DNA of 64,000 bases from assembly GCF_002812705.1 (NCBI RefSeq), contig NZ_CP025030.1, forward strand, positions 1,736,001 to 1,800,000, written 5' to 3'. The notes beneath the pieces are model-generated. The model ran no database searches. It had not been told where the DNA came from and saw only the letters and a program-made list of their open reading frames with translations. The position numbers were made by a program, and so were the translations under genes. This stretch comes from Achromobacter spanius (GTDB lineage: Bacteria > Pseudomonadota > Gammaproteobacteria > Burkholderiales > Burkholderiaceae_B). Position 1 is the first letter of the stretch. Each line of letters begins with the position of its first letter. Of this stretch, positions 1 through 8,415 are shown piece by piece.

Positions 1-332
1 CCGGCGTGACCTACGCCGCCAAGCTGGACAAGGCCGAAGCCGCGCTGGACTGCACCCAGCCCGCCGAATTGCTGGCGCGCCGCGTGCGCGCCTTCAACCC
101 CGTGCCCGGCGCCAGCATCCGCCTGGCCGGCCTGCCCGACCCGGTCAAGGTGTGGCGCGCGCAGGCGCTGGACATGGCCGTGACGGCTGAGCCCGGCAGC
201 GTGTTGCGCGCTGACGCGAACGGTATCGACATCGCCACCGGCGCGGGCGTGCTGCGCTTGCTGGAATTGCAGAAGGCGGGCGGCAAGCGCCAGCCGGTGG
301 ATGTGTTCATGCGCGGCTGGCCACCGGCCTGA
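1..332 (+). CDS. fmt: Methionyl-tRNA formyltransferase, 3' part
   Basis: This is the C-terminal part of the enzyme that formylates initiator Met-tRNA using 10-formyl-THF. The reading frame is open at the left edge, so the gene starts outside the window. The visible part begins with the family's Thr-Tyr-Ala-x-Lys-Leu motif, where the C-terminal OB-like domain starts, followed by the RAFNPVPGA stretch and a GVLRLLELQ(K/P)xGGKR motif that binds tRNA. It ends 4 nt before the convergent CYTH gene, leaving no room for a separate terminator. Assignment rests on these family motifs. Confidence 0.9.
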   Translation, partial: GVTYAAKLDKAEAALDCTQPAELLARRVRAFNPVPGASIRLAGLPDPVKVWRAQALDMAVTAEPGSVLRADANGIDIATGAGVLRLLELQKAGGKRQPVDVFMRGWPPA

Positions 333-336
333 ACCC

Positions 337-858
337 TCAGGGCTGGCGGCTGCCGGCCAGCAAGTCCAGGTAGGCGCCCGCCACCAACTGGGTGGGCGCT
401 ACCCCCAGCCCCGCCATCAAGGTGCGGGCTTCTTCCATGCCGGCGTCGGTGCTTTCGCCGTCGCGCAGCACCACTTCCAGTTCCAGGAATTCCCCCAGGC
501 CCTCGACCCGGTCCAGATGGATGCGGGTGCGTCCGGCCATGAATACCACACGGTGTTTTTTCACGCGGCCGATGGCGCCATAGGCCAGCGTCAGGGTCTC
601 GCGCAGGGTGTCGGGTGATTCCGTGGGGGAGATTGAGTAGAAGCTCTCTTTGGGGCCGGTGTCGTCGGCGCGGCGGTAAAAGATCAGTTCGCCCGTGCCG
701 TCGGCAAACGCGCGCAGCTTCAGGCGGCCATGGGTGCAGGTGAAGAAGGTGTCGTCTTGTTCCAGGGACGCGGGCTCTTGCCCTGATAGCGCGGCGGCCA
801 GGGGTTCCAGCGCGGCGATGCTATCGACACGGGCCTTGATTTCGACGTTGCGTGCCAT
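337..858 (-). CDS. CYTH domain protein (class IV adenylate cyclase/ThTPase-like)
   Basis: This 173-aa protein is a single CYTH (triphosphate tunnel metalloenzyme) domain. It begins with the hallmark MARNVEIKAR strand that carries the acidic/Lys triphosphate-binding motif. Alternating charged strands follow (RLKLRAF, GELIFYRR, TRIHLDRVEGLGEFLELEVVL), as expected for the eight-stranded tunnel. Members hydrolyse or cyclise nucleoside or inorganic triphosphates; which substrate this one uses cannot be read from sequence. It is convergent with fmt and 24 nt downstream of the FMN-binding protein on the same strand, so the two may be co-transcribed. Confidence 0.82.
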   Translation of the reverse strand: MARNVEIKARVDSIAALEPLAAALSGQEPASLEQDDTFFTCTHGRLKLRAFADGTGELIFYRRADDTGPKESFYSISPTESPDTLRETLTLAYGAIGRVKKHRVVFMAGRTRIHLDRVEGLGEFLELEVVLRDGESTDAGMEEARTLMAGLGVAPTQLVAGAYLDLLAGSRQP

Positions 859-882
859 GTGTGCGGACCCCCAGGGCCGATA

Positions 883-1509
883 TCAGTACAAGGTGCCCGC
901 AACGCGCGCGGGCAGGTCGCGGTCGTAAGCCACGCCGTCGAAGGTGCCGGCCGTCAGGTCCGACAGGATGCGGCCGGTGCTGGGCAGCGCGCTGCGCGGC
1001 ACTTGCGTGGCCGGGTCCCACAGGCGCGAACGCAGCAGGGCGCGCGAGCATTGGAAGTACACGGTCTGCACATCGATGATCAGCACCGAGCGCGGCAGCT
1101 TGCCGTCCATGGCAAAGCGTTCCAGCAGGGCGGGGTCGACGCTGATGCGCGCCGTGCCGTTCACCCGCAACGTTTCGCCCACGCCCGGCACCAGGAACAG
1201 CAGCGCCACGCGGGGATCGGCCAGCACGTTCAGCAGGCTGTCCATGCGGTTGTTGCCACGGCGGTCAGGCAGCAACAGCGTCTTTTCGTCTTCGACCACC
1301 ACGAAGCCGGCGGGGTCGCCGCGCGGCGATGCATCCAGGCCATCCGGCCCGCAAGTGGCCAGCATCGCGAACGGCGCCGCTTCGATGAAGGCGCGGTAGT
1401 GCGGGTGCACATGGTCCACTTCCTTCTTCAACGAGGCCTCGCCGGGCTCCCCGTACAGCGCCTGCAGCGCATCAGGGTTGGTGACGAGATGAGCGGGGTC
1501 GGTGTGCAT
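883..1509 (-). CDS. Pyridoxamine 5'-phosphate oxidase-family FMN-binding protein
   Basis: A 208-aa protein with the split-barrel flavin-binding fold. Visible signatures are FAMLATCGPDGLDASPRGD (the early barrel strands), FVVVEDEKTLLLPDRRGNNRMDSL (phosphate-contacting Arg/Asn region) and the LLFLVPGVGETLRVNGTARIS strand pair. This pattern matches the subfamily often labelled MSMEG_1061-like rather than true PdxH. Its substrate is unknown. It follows the HAD gene by 21 nt on the same strand, suggesting one transcript with it and with the CYTH gene. Confidence 0.82.
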   Translation of the reverse strand: MHTDPAHLVTNPDALQALYGEPGEASLKKEVDHVHPHYRAFIEAAPFAMLATCGPDGLDASPRGDPAGFVVVEDEKTLLLPDRRGNNRMDSLLNVLADPRVALLFLVPGVGETLRVNGTARISVDPALLERFAMDGKLPRSVLIIDVQTVYFQCSRALLRSRLWDPATQVPRSALPSTGRILSDLTAGTFDGVAYDRDLPARVAGTLY

Positions 1510-1530
1510 GGCGGGTTCCGGTGGGCGGGG

Positions 1531-2157
1531 TCAGGCCAGGATGGCGGGCAGGTCGGTAACGGCTGTAAAGAGTTCGTCGGGCTTGCGTTCGCGCAGGGCG
1601 TCCATGTGGTTATAGCCCCAGGCGACCGAGCCGACACGCACGCCTGCCTTGCGGGCGGCGTCGATGTCGCGCATTTCGTCGCCCACCAGCAGGAAGCGCT
1701 CGGGGGCCACTTCATGGCGCCGCATCAAGCGGTCGATCTTGGCGGCCTTGCCGAACAGGTCGGTGCCGCATTCATAGTCGTCAAACAGCGCGGCGGTGTC
1801 GGCGCCCAGCACGCGCTGCACGTTTTCAATGGAGTTCGAACTGATTACCGCCAGGCGCATCCCGCTCGCTTTCAACTGCGCGAGCATGTCAGGGATGCCG
1901 TCGAACAGGTGCACGCTGGGGTCGATGTCCTGCATCAGCGTGCGCACGTGCGTCATGATTGCCGGCAGCTTCCACAGCGGAATTCCCAGGTACTTCAGGA
2001 TTTCAGAGGCTTCGCGATGACGCAGGTTTTCGCGTTCGGACAAGTCGATCTTGCGAAAGCCGTATTTGTCGGCCACCGTGTTCAGAATGGAATTGAACCA
2101 AGGCATGGTGTCCGCCAAGGTTCCGTCGAAGTCGAATGCAGCGATGTCGTATTTCAA
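1531..2157 (-). CDS. HAD-superfamily hydrolase, phosphoglycolate phosphatase-like
   Basis: This 208-aa protein has all HAD motifs: motif I FDFDGTLADT near the N-terminus (nucleophile Asp), motif II with VISSNS, and motif III/IV GDEMRDIDAARKAG. The helical cap between motif I and II makes it an HAD-IA member, close to Gph/PpaX-type phosphatases. It probably dephosphorylates a small phosphometabolite in the cytoplasm. It sits 32 nt downstream of the SnoaL-like gene in a minus-strand run. Exact substrate is not inferable. Confidence 0.85.
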   Translation of the reverse strand: MKYDIAAFDFDGTLADTMPWFNSILNTVADKYGFRKIDLSERENLRHREASEILKYLGIPLWKLPAIMTHVRTLMQDIDPSVHLFDGIPDMLAQLKASGMRLAVISSNSIENVQRVLGADTAALFDDYECGTDLFGKAAKIDRLMRRHEVAPERFLLVGDEMRDIDAARKAGVRVGSVAWGYNHMDALRERKPDELFTAVTDLPAILA

Positions 2158-2189
2158 GTAATCAATCCGTTTGCCGGCTTGCGGCGGCG

Positions 2190-2801
2190 CTACAAGCCGT
2201 TGGGGTGAAGCAAATAGTGCACCACCGGCGCCAGGGCTTCAAGCGGCGGCGCGCTGGCCACGACACGGGCGGCGTTGGTCCAGGGGTAATCCAGGCCCAG
2301 CAGCCAGCCGAACACGGCGGGCATGTCGGCCGCCGGCAGCGTGACCATGGTTTCGATGGTGATGGTGAGGTCGGTCGCGCGATAGGGTTCCGGCTGGAAC
2401 TTCCAGTCGTACCGGCCACAGCCCACGCGCACATTGCCCGTGGCCTTTTCGGTCATGCCGACGATCCAGTCGCACTGGTAGTCGGGCAGTCGCGCGTCGG
2501 CCGCGGGGCGCGACAGGTAGAACGTGTAGACGTTTTCGTAGGTTTGCCCGAACTTGCGGACCAGCGTGTCGGCAATTGCCGCCAAGCCGTGGGATTCGGG
2601 CGGAAACGCAATGGCCTGCGTGCGCAGGGCCATTTTCAGCACGGCGTCGGCGGCGAATGCGCGCGCCATGTGGTGGGGGCGGTTTTCGTCCTTGGCGTGG
2701 AAATACGCGCGCAACACGGACTCGGTGCTGGAGGGGGACAACGAATCGGAGGACATTGCTAGGGCTTCCGTCATGGTCTCAAGTGTGTGGGTGTGGGACA
2801 T
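2190..2801 (-). CDS. Conserved hypothetical, NTF2/SnoaL-like
   Basis: A 203-aa protein with no catalytic motif I can name. The region SVLRAYFHAKDENRPHHMAR..FAADAVL resembles the first helix and cone of NTF2/SnoaL-like proteins, often small-ligand binders or isomerases. I chose the ATG at 2801 because it overlaps the TGA of the upstream LOG gene as ATGA, the classic coupled start; an in-frame start also exists at 2825, inside the neighbour. Function unknown. Confidence 0.65.
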   Translation of the reverse strand: MSHTHTLETMTEALAMSSDSLSPSSTESVLRAYFHAKDENRPHHMARAFAADAVLKMALRTQAIAFPPESHGLAAIADTLVRKFGQTYENVYTFYLSRPAADARLPDYQCDWIVGMTEKATGNVRVGCGRYDWKFQPEPYRATDLTITIETMVTLPAADMPAVFGWLLGLDYPWTNAARVVASAPPLEALAPVVHYLLHPNGL

Positions 2802-3388
2802 CAGGCCGTGATGGGATCGAACCACTTCGAGACGTTGGGCGGCTCGTAGATGGCGTAGCGATCCAGCAGCAGGGCGGGGTCTTCTTCCACGACCAGCATG
2901 TCGCGATGCTGGGGGCGGATGAAGGCTTCTTCGACGGCGTGGTCCACGAACTGCACCAGCGCATCGTAATACCCCGCGATATTCAACAGGCCGCAGGGCT
3001 TCTGGTGCATGTTCAATTGCGCCCAGGTCCAGACTTCAAAAAACTCTTCAAGCGTGCCGGCGCCGCCAGGCAGGGCGATGAAGCCGTCTGACTTCTCGAT
3101 CATCATCGCCTTGCGCTCGTGCATGTTCTGCACCAGGTGCAGTTCGGTCAGGCCGCGATGCGCCTGTTCCTTTTTCTGCAGCAGTTCGGGGATTACGCCA
3201 ATGACGCGGCCACCGGCGGCGAGCACCTCGTTGGCCACCACGCCCATGATGCCGACGACAGACCCGCCGTACACCAGCCCCAGGTCGCGCTTGACCAATT
3301 CGCGGGCCAGCACGCGGGCCTGCTCGATGTAGTCCGGGCGGGTGCCGGGATTCGAGCCGCAATATACGCAGATGTTCTTCAGGTTCAT
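2801..3388 (-). CDS. LOG family protein (cytokinin riboside 5'-monophosphate phosphoribohydrolase-like)
   Basis: A 195-aa Rossmann-like protein with the LOG signature: GGSVVGIMGVVA near residue 40, MHERKAMMIEKSDGFIALPGGAGTLEE with the PGGxGTxxE nucleotide-binding motif, and a helical C-terminus. LOG proteins cleave nucleoside 5'-monophosphates to free base plus ribose 5-phosphate; in bacteria without plant interactions the role is thought to be nucleotide salvage or housekeeping. It is the first gene of a minus-strand run and is divergent from the ferritin-like gene. Confidence 0.9.
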   Translation of the reverse strand: MNLKNICVYCGSNPGTRPDYIEQARVLARELVKRDLGLVYGGSVVGIMGVVANEVLAAGGRVIGVIPELLQKKEQAHRGLTELHLVQNMHERKAMMIEKSDGFIALPGGAGTLEEFFEVWTWAQLNMHQKPCGLLNIAGYYDALVQFVDHAVEEAFIRPQHRDMLVVEEDPALLLDRYAIYEPPNVSKWFDPITA

Positions 3389-3619
3389 AACAGGTTCGAG
3401 ATGGCCGGGCCCGTTACAGATTGCGTCACGGGCGTTCCGGGAAGTCGATAGTTTACGAGAAGGTCAGCGGGCGCGTTTGGGGGGCTCCAGCCAGTGCAAA
3501 TTGGTGGCAGGAGCAATGTTTGGACACAGCAAGTTCCGCTGTGATCGGTAGACTGAGTTGTTCGGTACGACTGGAAATCCAGCGTCGTAGGGCTTTCACT
3601 AACTAGAGGAGCGAACGAT

Positions 3620-4171
3620 ATGGAACAAGCAACCCGAACCCCCCAGAAGGCCAGCCGCCCATTCGACATGGACGTGAAGGCGATCCGCGCCAAGGCACGC
3701 CAAGACATCGAGTCCGGCGCCGTCACGGACACCTATCGCGCCGACCGCGAAACCGTGCTGAAACTGCTGAACGAAGCGTTGGCCACGGAAATCGTCTGTG
3801 TGCTGCGCTACAAGCGCCACTACTTCATGGCCCGTGGCTTGAACGCCGAACCGGTGGCCGCGGAATTCGCCGAACACGCCACGCAGGAACAGGACCACGC
3901 CGACCGTCTGGCCGAGCGCATCGTGCAGCTGGGTGGCGAGCCGAACCTGTCGCCCAAGGGCATCCTGGAGCGCAGCCATTCGGAATATGTCGAAGGCAAA
4001 AGCCTGCAAGACATGATCAAGGAAAACCTGATCGCCGAACGTATCGCCATCGACAGCTATCGTCAGATGATTGAATACATCGGTGATCAGGATTCCACCA
4101 CGCGCCGGATGCTGGAAGAGATCCTGGCGGTGGAAGAGGAACACGCCGACGATCTGGCGGATTTCCTGTAA
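3620..4171 (+). CDS. Ferritin-like/bacterioferritin-type protein
   Basis: A 183-aa four-helix ferritin-like protein. The iron-ligand pattern is visible as LLNEALATEIVCVLRYKRHYF (first Glu), EFAEHATQEQDHADRLAERI (Glu and ExxH), LIAERIAIDSYRQMIEY and ILAVEEEHADDLADFL (last ExxH pair). It likely stores or oxidises iron, or acts as a DNA-protecting mini-ferritin; it lacks an obvious haem-ligand Met at the bacterioferritin position, so the label is generic. A strong AGAGGAG ribosome site precedes the ATG. Transcription ends at the 4230-4261 hairpin. Confidence 0.85.
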   Translation: MEQATRTPQKASRPFDMDVKAIRAKARQDIESGAVTDTYRADRETVLKLLNEALATEIVCVLRYKRHYFMARGLNAEPVAAEFAEHATQEQDHADRLAERIVQLGGEPNLSPKGILERSHSEYVEGKSLQDMIKENLIAERIAIDSYRQMIEYIGDQDSTTRRMLEEILAVEEEHADDLADFL

Positions 4172-4229
4172 AGCAACAGCCGCATTGCGCGGCGATGGCG
4201 CCCGCCTGACGGGCGCGGTCAAAACAAGA

Positions 4230-4261
4230 GGGGCGCGCCGCCAAGGCTGGCGGCGCGCCCC
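4230..4261. terminator. Convergent Rho-independent terminator
   Basis: A perfect 13-bp GC-rich stem (4230-4242 with 4249-4261) around a 6-nt loop lies between the convergent ferritin-like and rimO genes. On the minus strand the stem is followed by a TCTTGTTTT tract, so it best terminates rimO; it may act on the plus strand too. Confidence 0.8.
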
Positions 4262-4274
4262 TGCCTTATCAGAT

Positions 4275-5591
4275 TCAGATCGCCTCGCCCCAGAGGTCGT
4301 ATTCGTCTGATTCGGTGACGCGCACGCGCACCAGGTCGCCCGCTTTCAGCGTTTTTTCCGAACTGACGTACACACAGCCGTCGATCTCAGGCGCGTCGGC
4401 GCTGCTGCGGCCAATGGCGCCGTCTTCGTCCACTTCATCGATCAGCACGTCGATCTCGCGGCCCACCTTGCGGGCCAGGCGCGCGGTCGAAATGCCCTGC
4501 TGCAATTCCATGAAGCGTTCCCAACGGTCTTGCTTGACCTCGTCGGGCACGGGGTTGTCCAGCAGGTTCGCGGGCGCGCCTTCCACCGGCGAATACTGGA
4601 AACAGCCCACGCGATCCAACTGCGCTTCCTGCATCCAGTCCAACAGGTACTGGAAGTCTTCCTCGGTCTCGCCGGGAAAGCCCACGATGAAGGTGGAGCG
4701 GATGGTCAGGTCGGGGCAGATCTCGCGCCAACGCTTGATGCGCGCCAGCGTCTTGTCTTCGAACGCCGGGCGCTTCATGGCTTTCAGGATGCGCGGGCTG
4801 GCGTGCTGGAACGGAATGTCCAGGTACGGCAGGATCTTGCCCTCGGCCATCAGCGGAATCACTTCGTCCACGTGCGGGTACGGGTACACATAGTGCAGGC
4901 GCGTCCAGACGCCCATTTCGGACAAGGCCAGACAGAGCTCCGTCATGCGCGTCTTGACCGGGCGACCGTTCCAGAAGCCGCTGCGGTACTTCACATCCAC
5001 GCCATACGCACTGGTGTCCTGCGAGATCACCAGCAGTTCTTTCACGCCGGCCTTGACGAGGCGTTCGGCTTCACTCAGCACATCGCCGACCGGGCGGCTG
5101 ACCAGGTCGCCGCGCATCGACGGAATGATGCAGAAGCTGCAACGGTGATTACAGCCTTCCGAGATCTTCAGATAGGCGTAGTGGCGCGGCGTCAGCTTGA
5201 TGCCTTGCGGCGGCACCAGATCCAGATAGGGGTTGTGGTCCTTCTTGGGCGGCGCGGCGTCATGCACAGCGCGCACCACCTCTTCATACTGCTGGGGACC
5301 GGTCACCGCGAGCACGCTGGGGTGCACCTTGCGAATCACCGATTCCTCAACGCCCATACAGCCGGTGACGATGACCTTGCCGTTCTCGGCCAACGCCTCG
5401 CCAATGGCTTCAAGCGATTCGGCCTTGGCGCTGTCGATGAATCCACAGGTGTTGACGACGACGACGTCCGCATCGTTGTACTCGGGCGTGACTTCGTACC
5501 CTTCGGTGCGCAGTTGGGTCAGGATGCGTTCGGAGTCGACCAGGGCTTTAGGGCAGCCCAGGCTGACGAAGCCGACTTTGGGGGAAGACAT
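4275..5591 (-). CDS. rimO: Ribosomal protein S12 methylthiotransferase RimO
   Basis: A 438-aa radical-SAM enzyme that adds a methylthio group to the conserved Asp of ribosomal protein S12. It has the N-terminal UPF0004 domain ([29 protein letters not shown] with cluster-binding Cys), the radical-SAM CxxxCxxC motif in [10 protein letters not shown], and a C-terminal TRAM domain. I chose the ATG at 5591 (MSSPKVGF) rather than the upstream in-frame start at 5630 because RimO family proteins start right before the [10 protein letters not shown] strand. Monocistronic on the minus strand. Confidence 0.96.
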   Translation of the reverse strand: MSSPKVGFVSLGCPKALVDSERILTQLRTEGYEVTPEYNDADVVVVNTCGFIDSAKAESLEAIGEALAENGKVIVTGCMGVEESVIRKVHPSVLAVTGPQQYEEVVRAVHDAAPPKKDHNPYLDLVPPQGIKLTPRHYAYLKISEGCNHRCSFCIIPSMRGDLVSRPVGDVLSEAERLVKAGVKELLVISQDTSAYGVDVKYRSGFWNGRPVKTRMTELCLALSEMGVWTRLHYVYPYPHVDEVIPLMAEGKILPYLDIPFQHASPRILKAMKRPAFEDKTLARIKRWREICPDLTIRSTFIVGFPGETEEDFQYLLDWMQEAQLDRVGCFQYSPVEGAPANLLDNPVPDEVKQDRWERFMELQQGISTARLARKVGREIDVLIDEVDEDGAIGRSSADAPEIDGCVYVSSEKTLKAGDLVRVRVTESDEYDLWGEAI

Positions 5592-5722
5592 GGAATACCT
5601 CGGTGGGCGCGAGCCGGCGCCAATGATCAAAATCTGCGCAATTTTAGCGCGGCAGAGCGGGGGCCGTTATTTTAGGGGCAAACGGGCTGCGCCGGCGTTC
5701 CGTTCCCATTTCTCCGATCTAT

Positions 5723-6355
5723 TTACCCCACCCCTCGCCGATACAACGCCAACATCCCCGCCAGCCCCATCATCACTCCCCCACAAACCCGATTCAGCCA
5801 CCTCAACCCCGACCCCCTAAACACCCGCACCAGCTGCGCGCCCAATGCCGCATAAACCAGCATCGTCAGCACATTAATCGTCCCTAGCACTCCCGCCACG
5901 ATGGCGTACTGCATCAACAGCGGCGCTTGCGGATCGATAAACTGCGGCAAGAACGCCGACATGAATAACAGCGCCTTGGGATTCGTCAGCGCCACCAGAA
6001 AGCTGCGCACGCCCAGCGCCAGGCCAACCGGGCGGTCGTCAACCGCAGTGGCGCTTGGCAAGACCAGCGCCGAATCCGACCGCAGCATCTTCCAGCCCAG
6101 ATACGCCAGATACGCCGCGCCGACCCATTTAATGATCTGAAAGGCGACTTCAGAGGCGGCCAGCACCACGCCCAGGCCGGACGCGACCGATCCGACCAGG
6201 ATCAAATCCGCCAGCACCGCGCCCGCCATGCCCCAGCCGGCGGCGCGCACGCCGTGGCGCGAGCCGTTGCTCATGGCAAGCAGGGTGGTGGGGCCGGGCG
6301 TCATGATGGCGACGGCCGAGGCCAGGATGAACAGCAGCAGCGTGGTGGTGGACAT
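5723..6355 (-). CDS. LysE/RhtB family amino-acid exporter
   Basis: A 210-aa inner-membrane protein with about six hydrophobic segments. The family signature TPGPTTLLAMSNGSRHG is near residue 19, and LTNPKALLFMSAFLPQF marks the second repeat-like half. Members export amino acids or homoserine lactones; the substrate is not predictable. It is divergent from rsmB, with about 90 nt between starts. Confidence 0.9.
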   Translation of the reverse strand: MSTTTLLLFILASAVAIMTPGPTTLLAMSNGSRHGVRAAGWGMAGAVLADLILVGSVASGLGVVLAASEVAFQIIKWVGAAYLAYLGWKMLRSDSALVLPSATAVDDRPVGLALGVRSFLVALTNPKALLFMSAFLPQFIDPQAPLLMQYAIVAGVLGTINVLTMLVYAALGAQLVRVFRGSGLRWLNRVCGGVMMGLAGMLALYRRGVG

Positions 6356-6447
6356 AAAGCGCTCCTAGGCAGCGGCCAGTTTGACGCTGCCAGCGCCAAT
6401 CGTCCAGGTCCGGCTACCATATCGGTCTTATCCTCAGAATTCCCACC

Positions 6448-7785
6448 ATGTCCACGCGTTCCGACTCCCCCCATCTTGCTCCCCCGCTTTCCTCCGTTCT
6501 TCTTTCCAGCGCGGGGGTGGTCGAGGGCGTGCTGGACGGCCGTTCCCTGACGGACGCGTTGACCGACGTCAGTGTTGCCCTGCGTCCGGCCACCCAGGCG
6601 GTGTCGTTTCATGCGATGCGCTACCTGGGTTGGGCCGATGCCGTGGGCCGGGAATTGGTGCAGCGCTATCCCAGCGTGTTGTTCGAATCGCTGCTGCTGG
6701 TGTCTTTGACGCTGCTGAAAGAAGAGGGCGAAGCCGCCGCGCAGTTGCCGGGCATGCCGGTCTACGCGGCCCACACGGTGGTGGATCAGGCTGTGACGGC
6801 CGCCTCCAACACCCGCAGCCTGGCGTCGTTCAAGGGCATGCTGAATGCCTGCCTGCGCCGTTTTCTGCGCGAACGCGCGGCGCTGGAAGCCGCGGTGGCC
6901 GACAGCCCCGAGGCGCAATGGAACCACCCCGGCTGGTGGGTCAAGCAATTGGGTATCGCCTACCCGCAAGACTGGCAGCGGATTCTGGAATCGGCCAATG
7001 TGCCGGCACCCCTGACTTTGCGCGTCAACCGCCGCCGCGCCAGCCGCGAACAGGTATTGGCCGCCTTCGAAGCCGCAGGCCTGGAAGCGCAGCCGGTTGG
7101 CCAGGCCGGCGTGGTGCTCGGTAGCCCCAAGCCCGTGACGCAGTTGCCCGGCTTTGCCGAAGGTTGGTGGTCGGTGCAGGACGCGGGCGCGCAGTTGGCG
7201 GCTGAGCTGCTGGCGCCCACCGACGGCATGCGGGTGCTGGACGCCTGCTCGGCGCCTGGCGGCAAGACGGCGCATCTGCTGGAACTGGCCGATATCGACC
7301 TGGTGGCGCTGGACGCCGACGGCGAACGGCTGGAACGGGTAGAGCAAAACCTGGACCGCCTGGGCCTGGCAAGCAAGCGCGTGCACCTGGAAGCGGCCGA
7401 TGCCGCCGACCCGGACGCCTGGTGGGACGGCAAGCCCTTTGACGCGGTGCTGGCGGACGTGCCCTGCACGGCCTCGGGCATCGTGCGCCGCCACCCTGAC
7501 ATCCGTTGGCTGCGGCGGGAAAACGATGTGCGCCGCACGGCCACGTTGCAGGCCCGGATTCTGGACTCCCTGTGGAAAACCGTCGCGCCCGGTGGCCGTC
7601 TGCTGTATGTGACGTGCTCGGTCTTCCCGATTGAAGGGGCGCGCCAGGCGCTTGAGTTTTTGCAGCGCCATCCCGAGGCCCAACGGTTGGACGCGCCCGG
7701 GCAGTTGCTGCCAGTTGCGCTCAATGCAACACCCGTCGAGCAACATGACGGCTTTTTCTATGCCTTGTTTGCCAAGCAGTCCTGA
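6448..7785 (+). CDS. rsmB: 16S rRNA m5C967 methyltransferase RsmB
   Basis: A 445-aa protein with an N-terminal NusB-like RNA-binding domain (about residues 15-150) and a C-terminal SAM-dependent m5C methyltransferase domain. Motifs visible are VLDACSAPGGKTAHLLEL (SAM site), ADVPCTASGIVRRHPDIRW (Pro-Cys) and YVTCSVFPIEG (catalytic Cys). It modifies C967 of 16S rRNA. It is first in a plus-strand run that continues into the DUF4390 gene and the plrSR and trk genes, the same order remembered from Bordetella. Confidence 0.95.
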   Translation: MSTRSDSPHLAPPLSSVLLSSAGVVEGVLDGRSLTDALTDVSVALRPATQAVSFHAMRYLGWADAVGRELVQRYPSVLFESLLLVSLTLLKEEGEAAAQLPGMPVYAAHTVVDQAVTAASNTRSLASFKGMLNACLRRFLRERAALEAAVADSPEAQWNHPGWWVKQLGIAYPQDWQRILESANVPAPLTLRVNRRRASREQVLAAFEAAGLEAQPVGQAGVVLGSPKPVTQLPGFAEGWWSVQDAGAQLAAELLAPTDGMRVLDACSAPGGKTAHLLELADIDLVALDADGERLERVEQNLDRLGLASKRVHLEAADAADPDAWWDGKPFDAVLADVPCTASGIVRRHPDIRWLRRENDVRRTATLQARILDSLWKTVAPGGRLLYVTCSVFPIEGARQALEFLQRHPEAQRLDAPGQLLPVALNATPVEQHDGFFYALFAKQS

Positions 7786-7824
7786 ATCACCAAGAATAGG
7801 GGCATAACGGTGTTGCGGTGTCGT

Positions 7825-8415
7825 ATGTCCATTATTTCGCGTTTATTTCTAGGGTTGTTGCTGGTATCTACCTTGCTTTCCACGGTGCCGGGCGGCGAGG
7901 TGCATGCCGCCGAACCGCAGGTGACGCGGGTTGAGCCGGCGGTGCGCAATGGCAAGCTTGAATTCGATGCGGATATCGAATTTGAACTGAATCAGCAGTT
8001 GCGGGATGCGGCCCAACGCGGCATCCCCTTGTATTTCACGGCCGACCTTACCGTGACGCGTGAACGCTGGTGGTGGTTCGACGAGTCGCTGGTGGACACC
8101 TCGCGCACCTGGCGCGTCATCTATAACGCGCTGACGCGGCAATGGCGCGCGGGCGTGGGCGAACTGTCCTTTCCGGTGGCGTCGCTGGACGATGCAATGA
8201 GCGTCATCCGGCATATACGCAATTGGTCGGTGGCGGACGCCGACGACTTTGATGCCGACGTGCTCTACGGCGGACAGCTTCGGCTGCGGCTGGATACCTC
8301 GCTGCTGCCCCGTCCGTTTCAGGTCAACGCTTTGAATAGCAGTTCGTGGGCGCAGAGCACGCCCTGGATGGACTTCTCGTTCACGCTGAGCGACAAGGAG
8401 AAAGATCCCTCATGA
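7825..8415 (+). CDS. DUF4390 exported protein
   Basis: A 196-aa protein with a signal peptide (hydrophobic run after MSIISR, cleavage expected around VHA-AEP) and a DUF4390 domain, seen in the DxxFELNQQLRDAAQRGIPLYF motif and the ERWWWFDE stretch. Its role is unknown, but DUF4390 genes sit next to NtrY-type kinases in betaproteobacteria, so a role in sensing at the periplasmic face is plausible. GTG at 7810 is an alternative start. The stop overlaps the kinase start as ATGA, indicating translational coupling. Confidence 0.8.
   Translation: MSIISRLFLGLLLVSTLLSTVPGGEVHAAEPQVTRVEPAVRNGKLEFDADIEFELNQQLRDAAQRGIPLYFTADLTVTRERWWWFDESLVDTSRTWRVIYNALTRQWRAGVGELSFPVASLDDAMSVIRHIRNWSVADADDFDADVLYGGQLRLRLDTSLLPRPFQVNALNSSSWAQSTPWMDFSFTLSDKEKDPS

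Noticed and set aside
859..2208. A 449-codon plus-strand frame over the FMN-binding and HAD genes
   Set aside because: Shadow of two well supported minus-strand genes; no recognisable domain.
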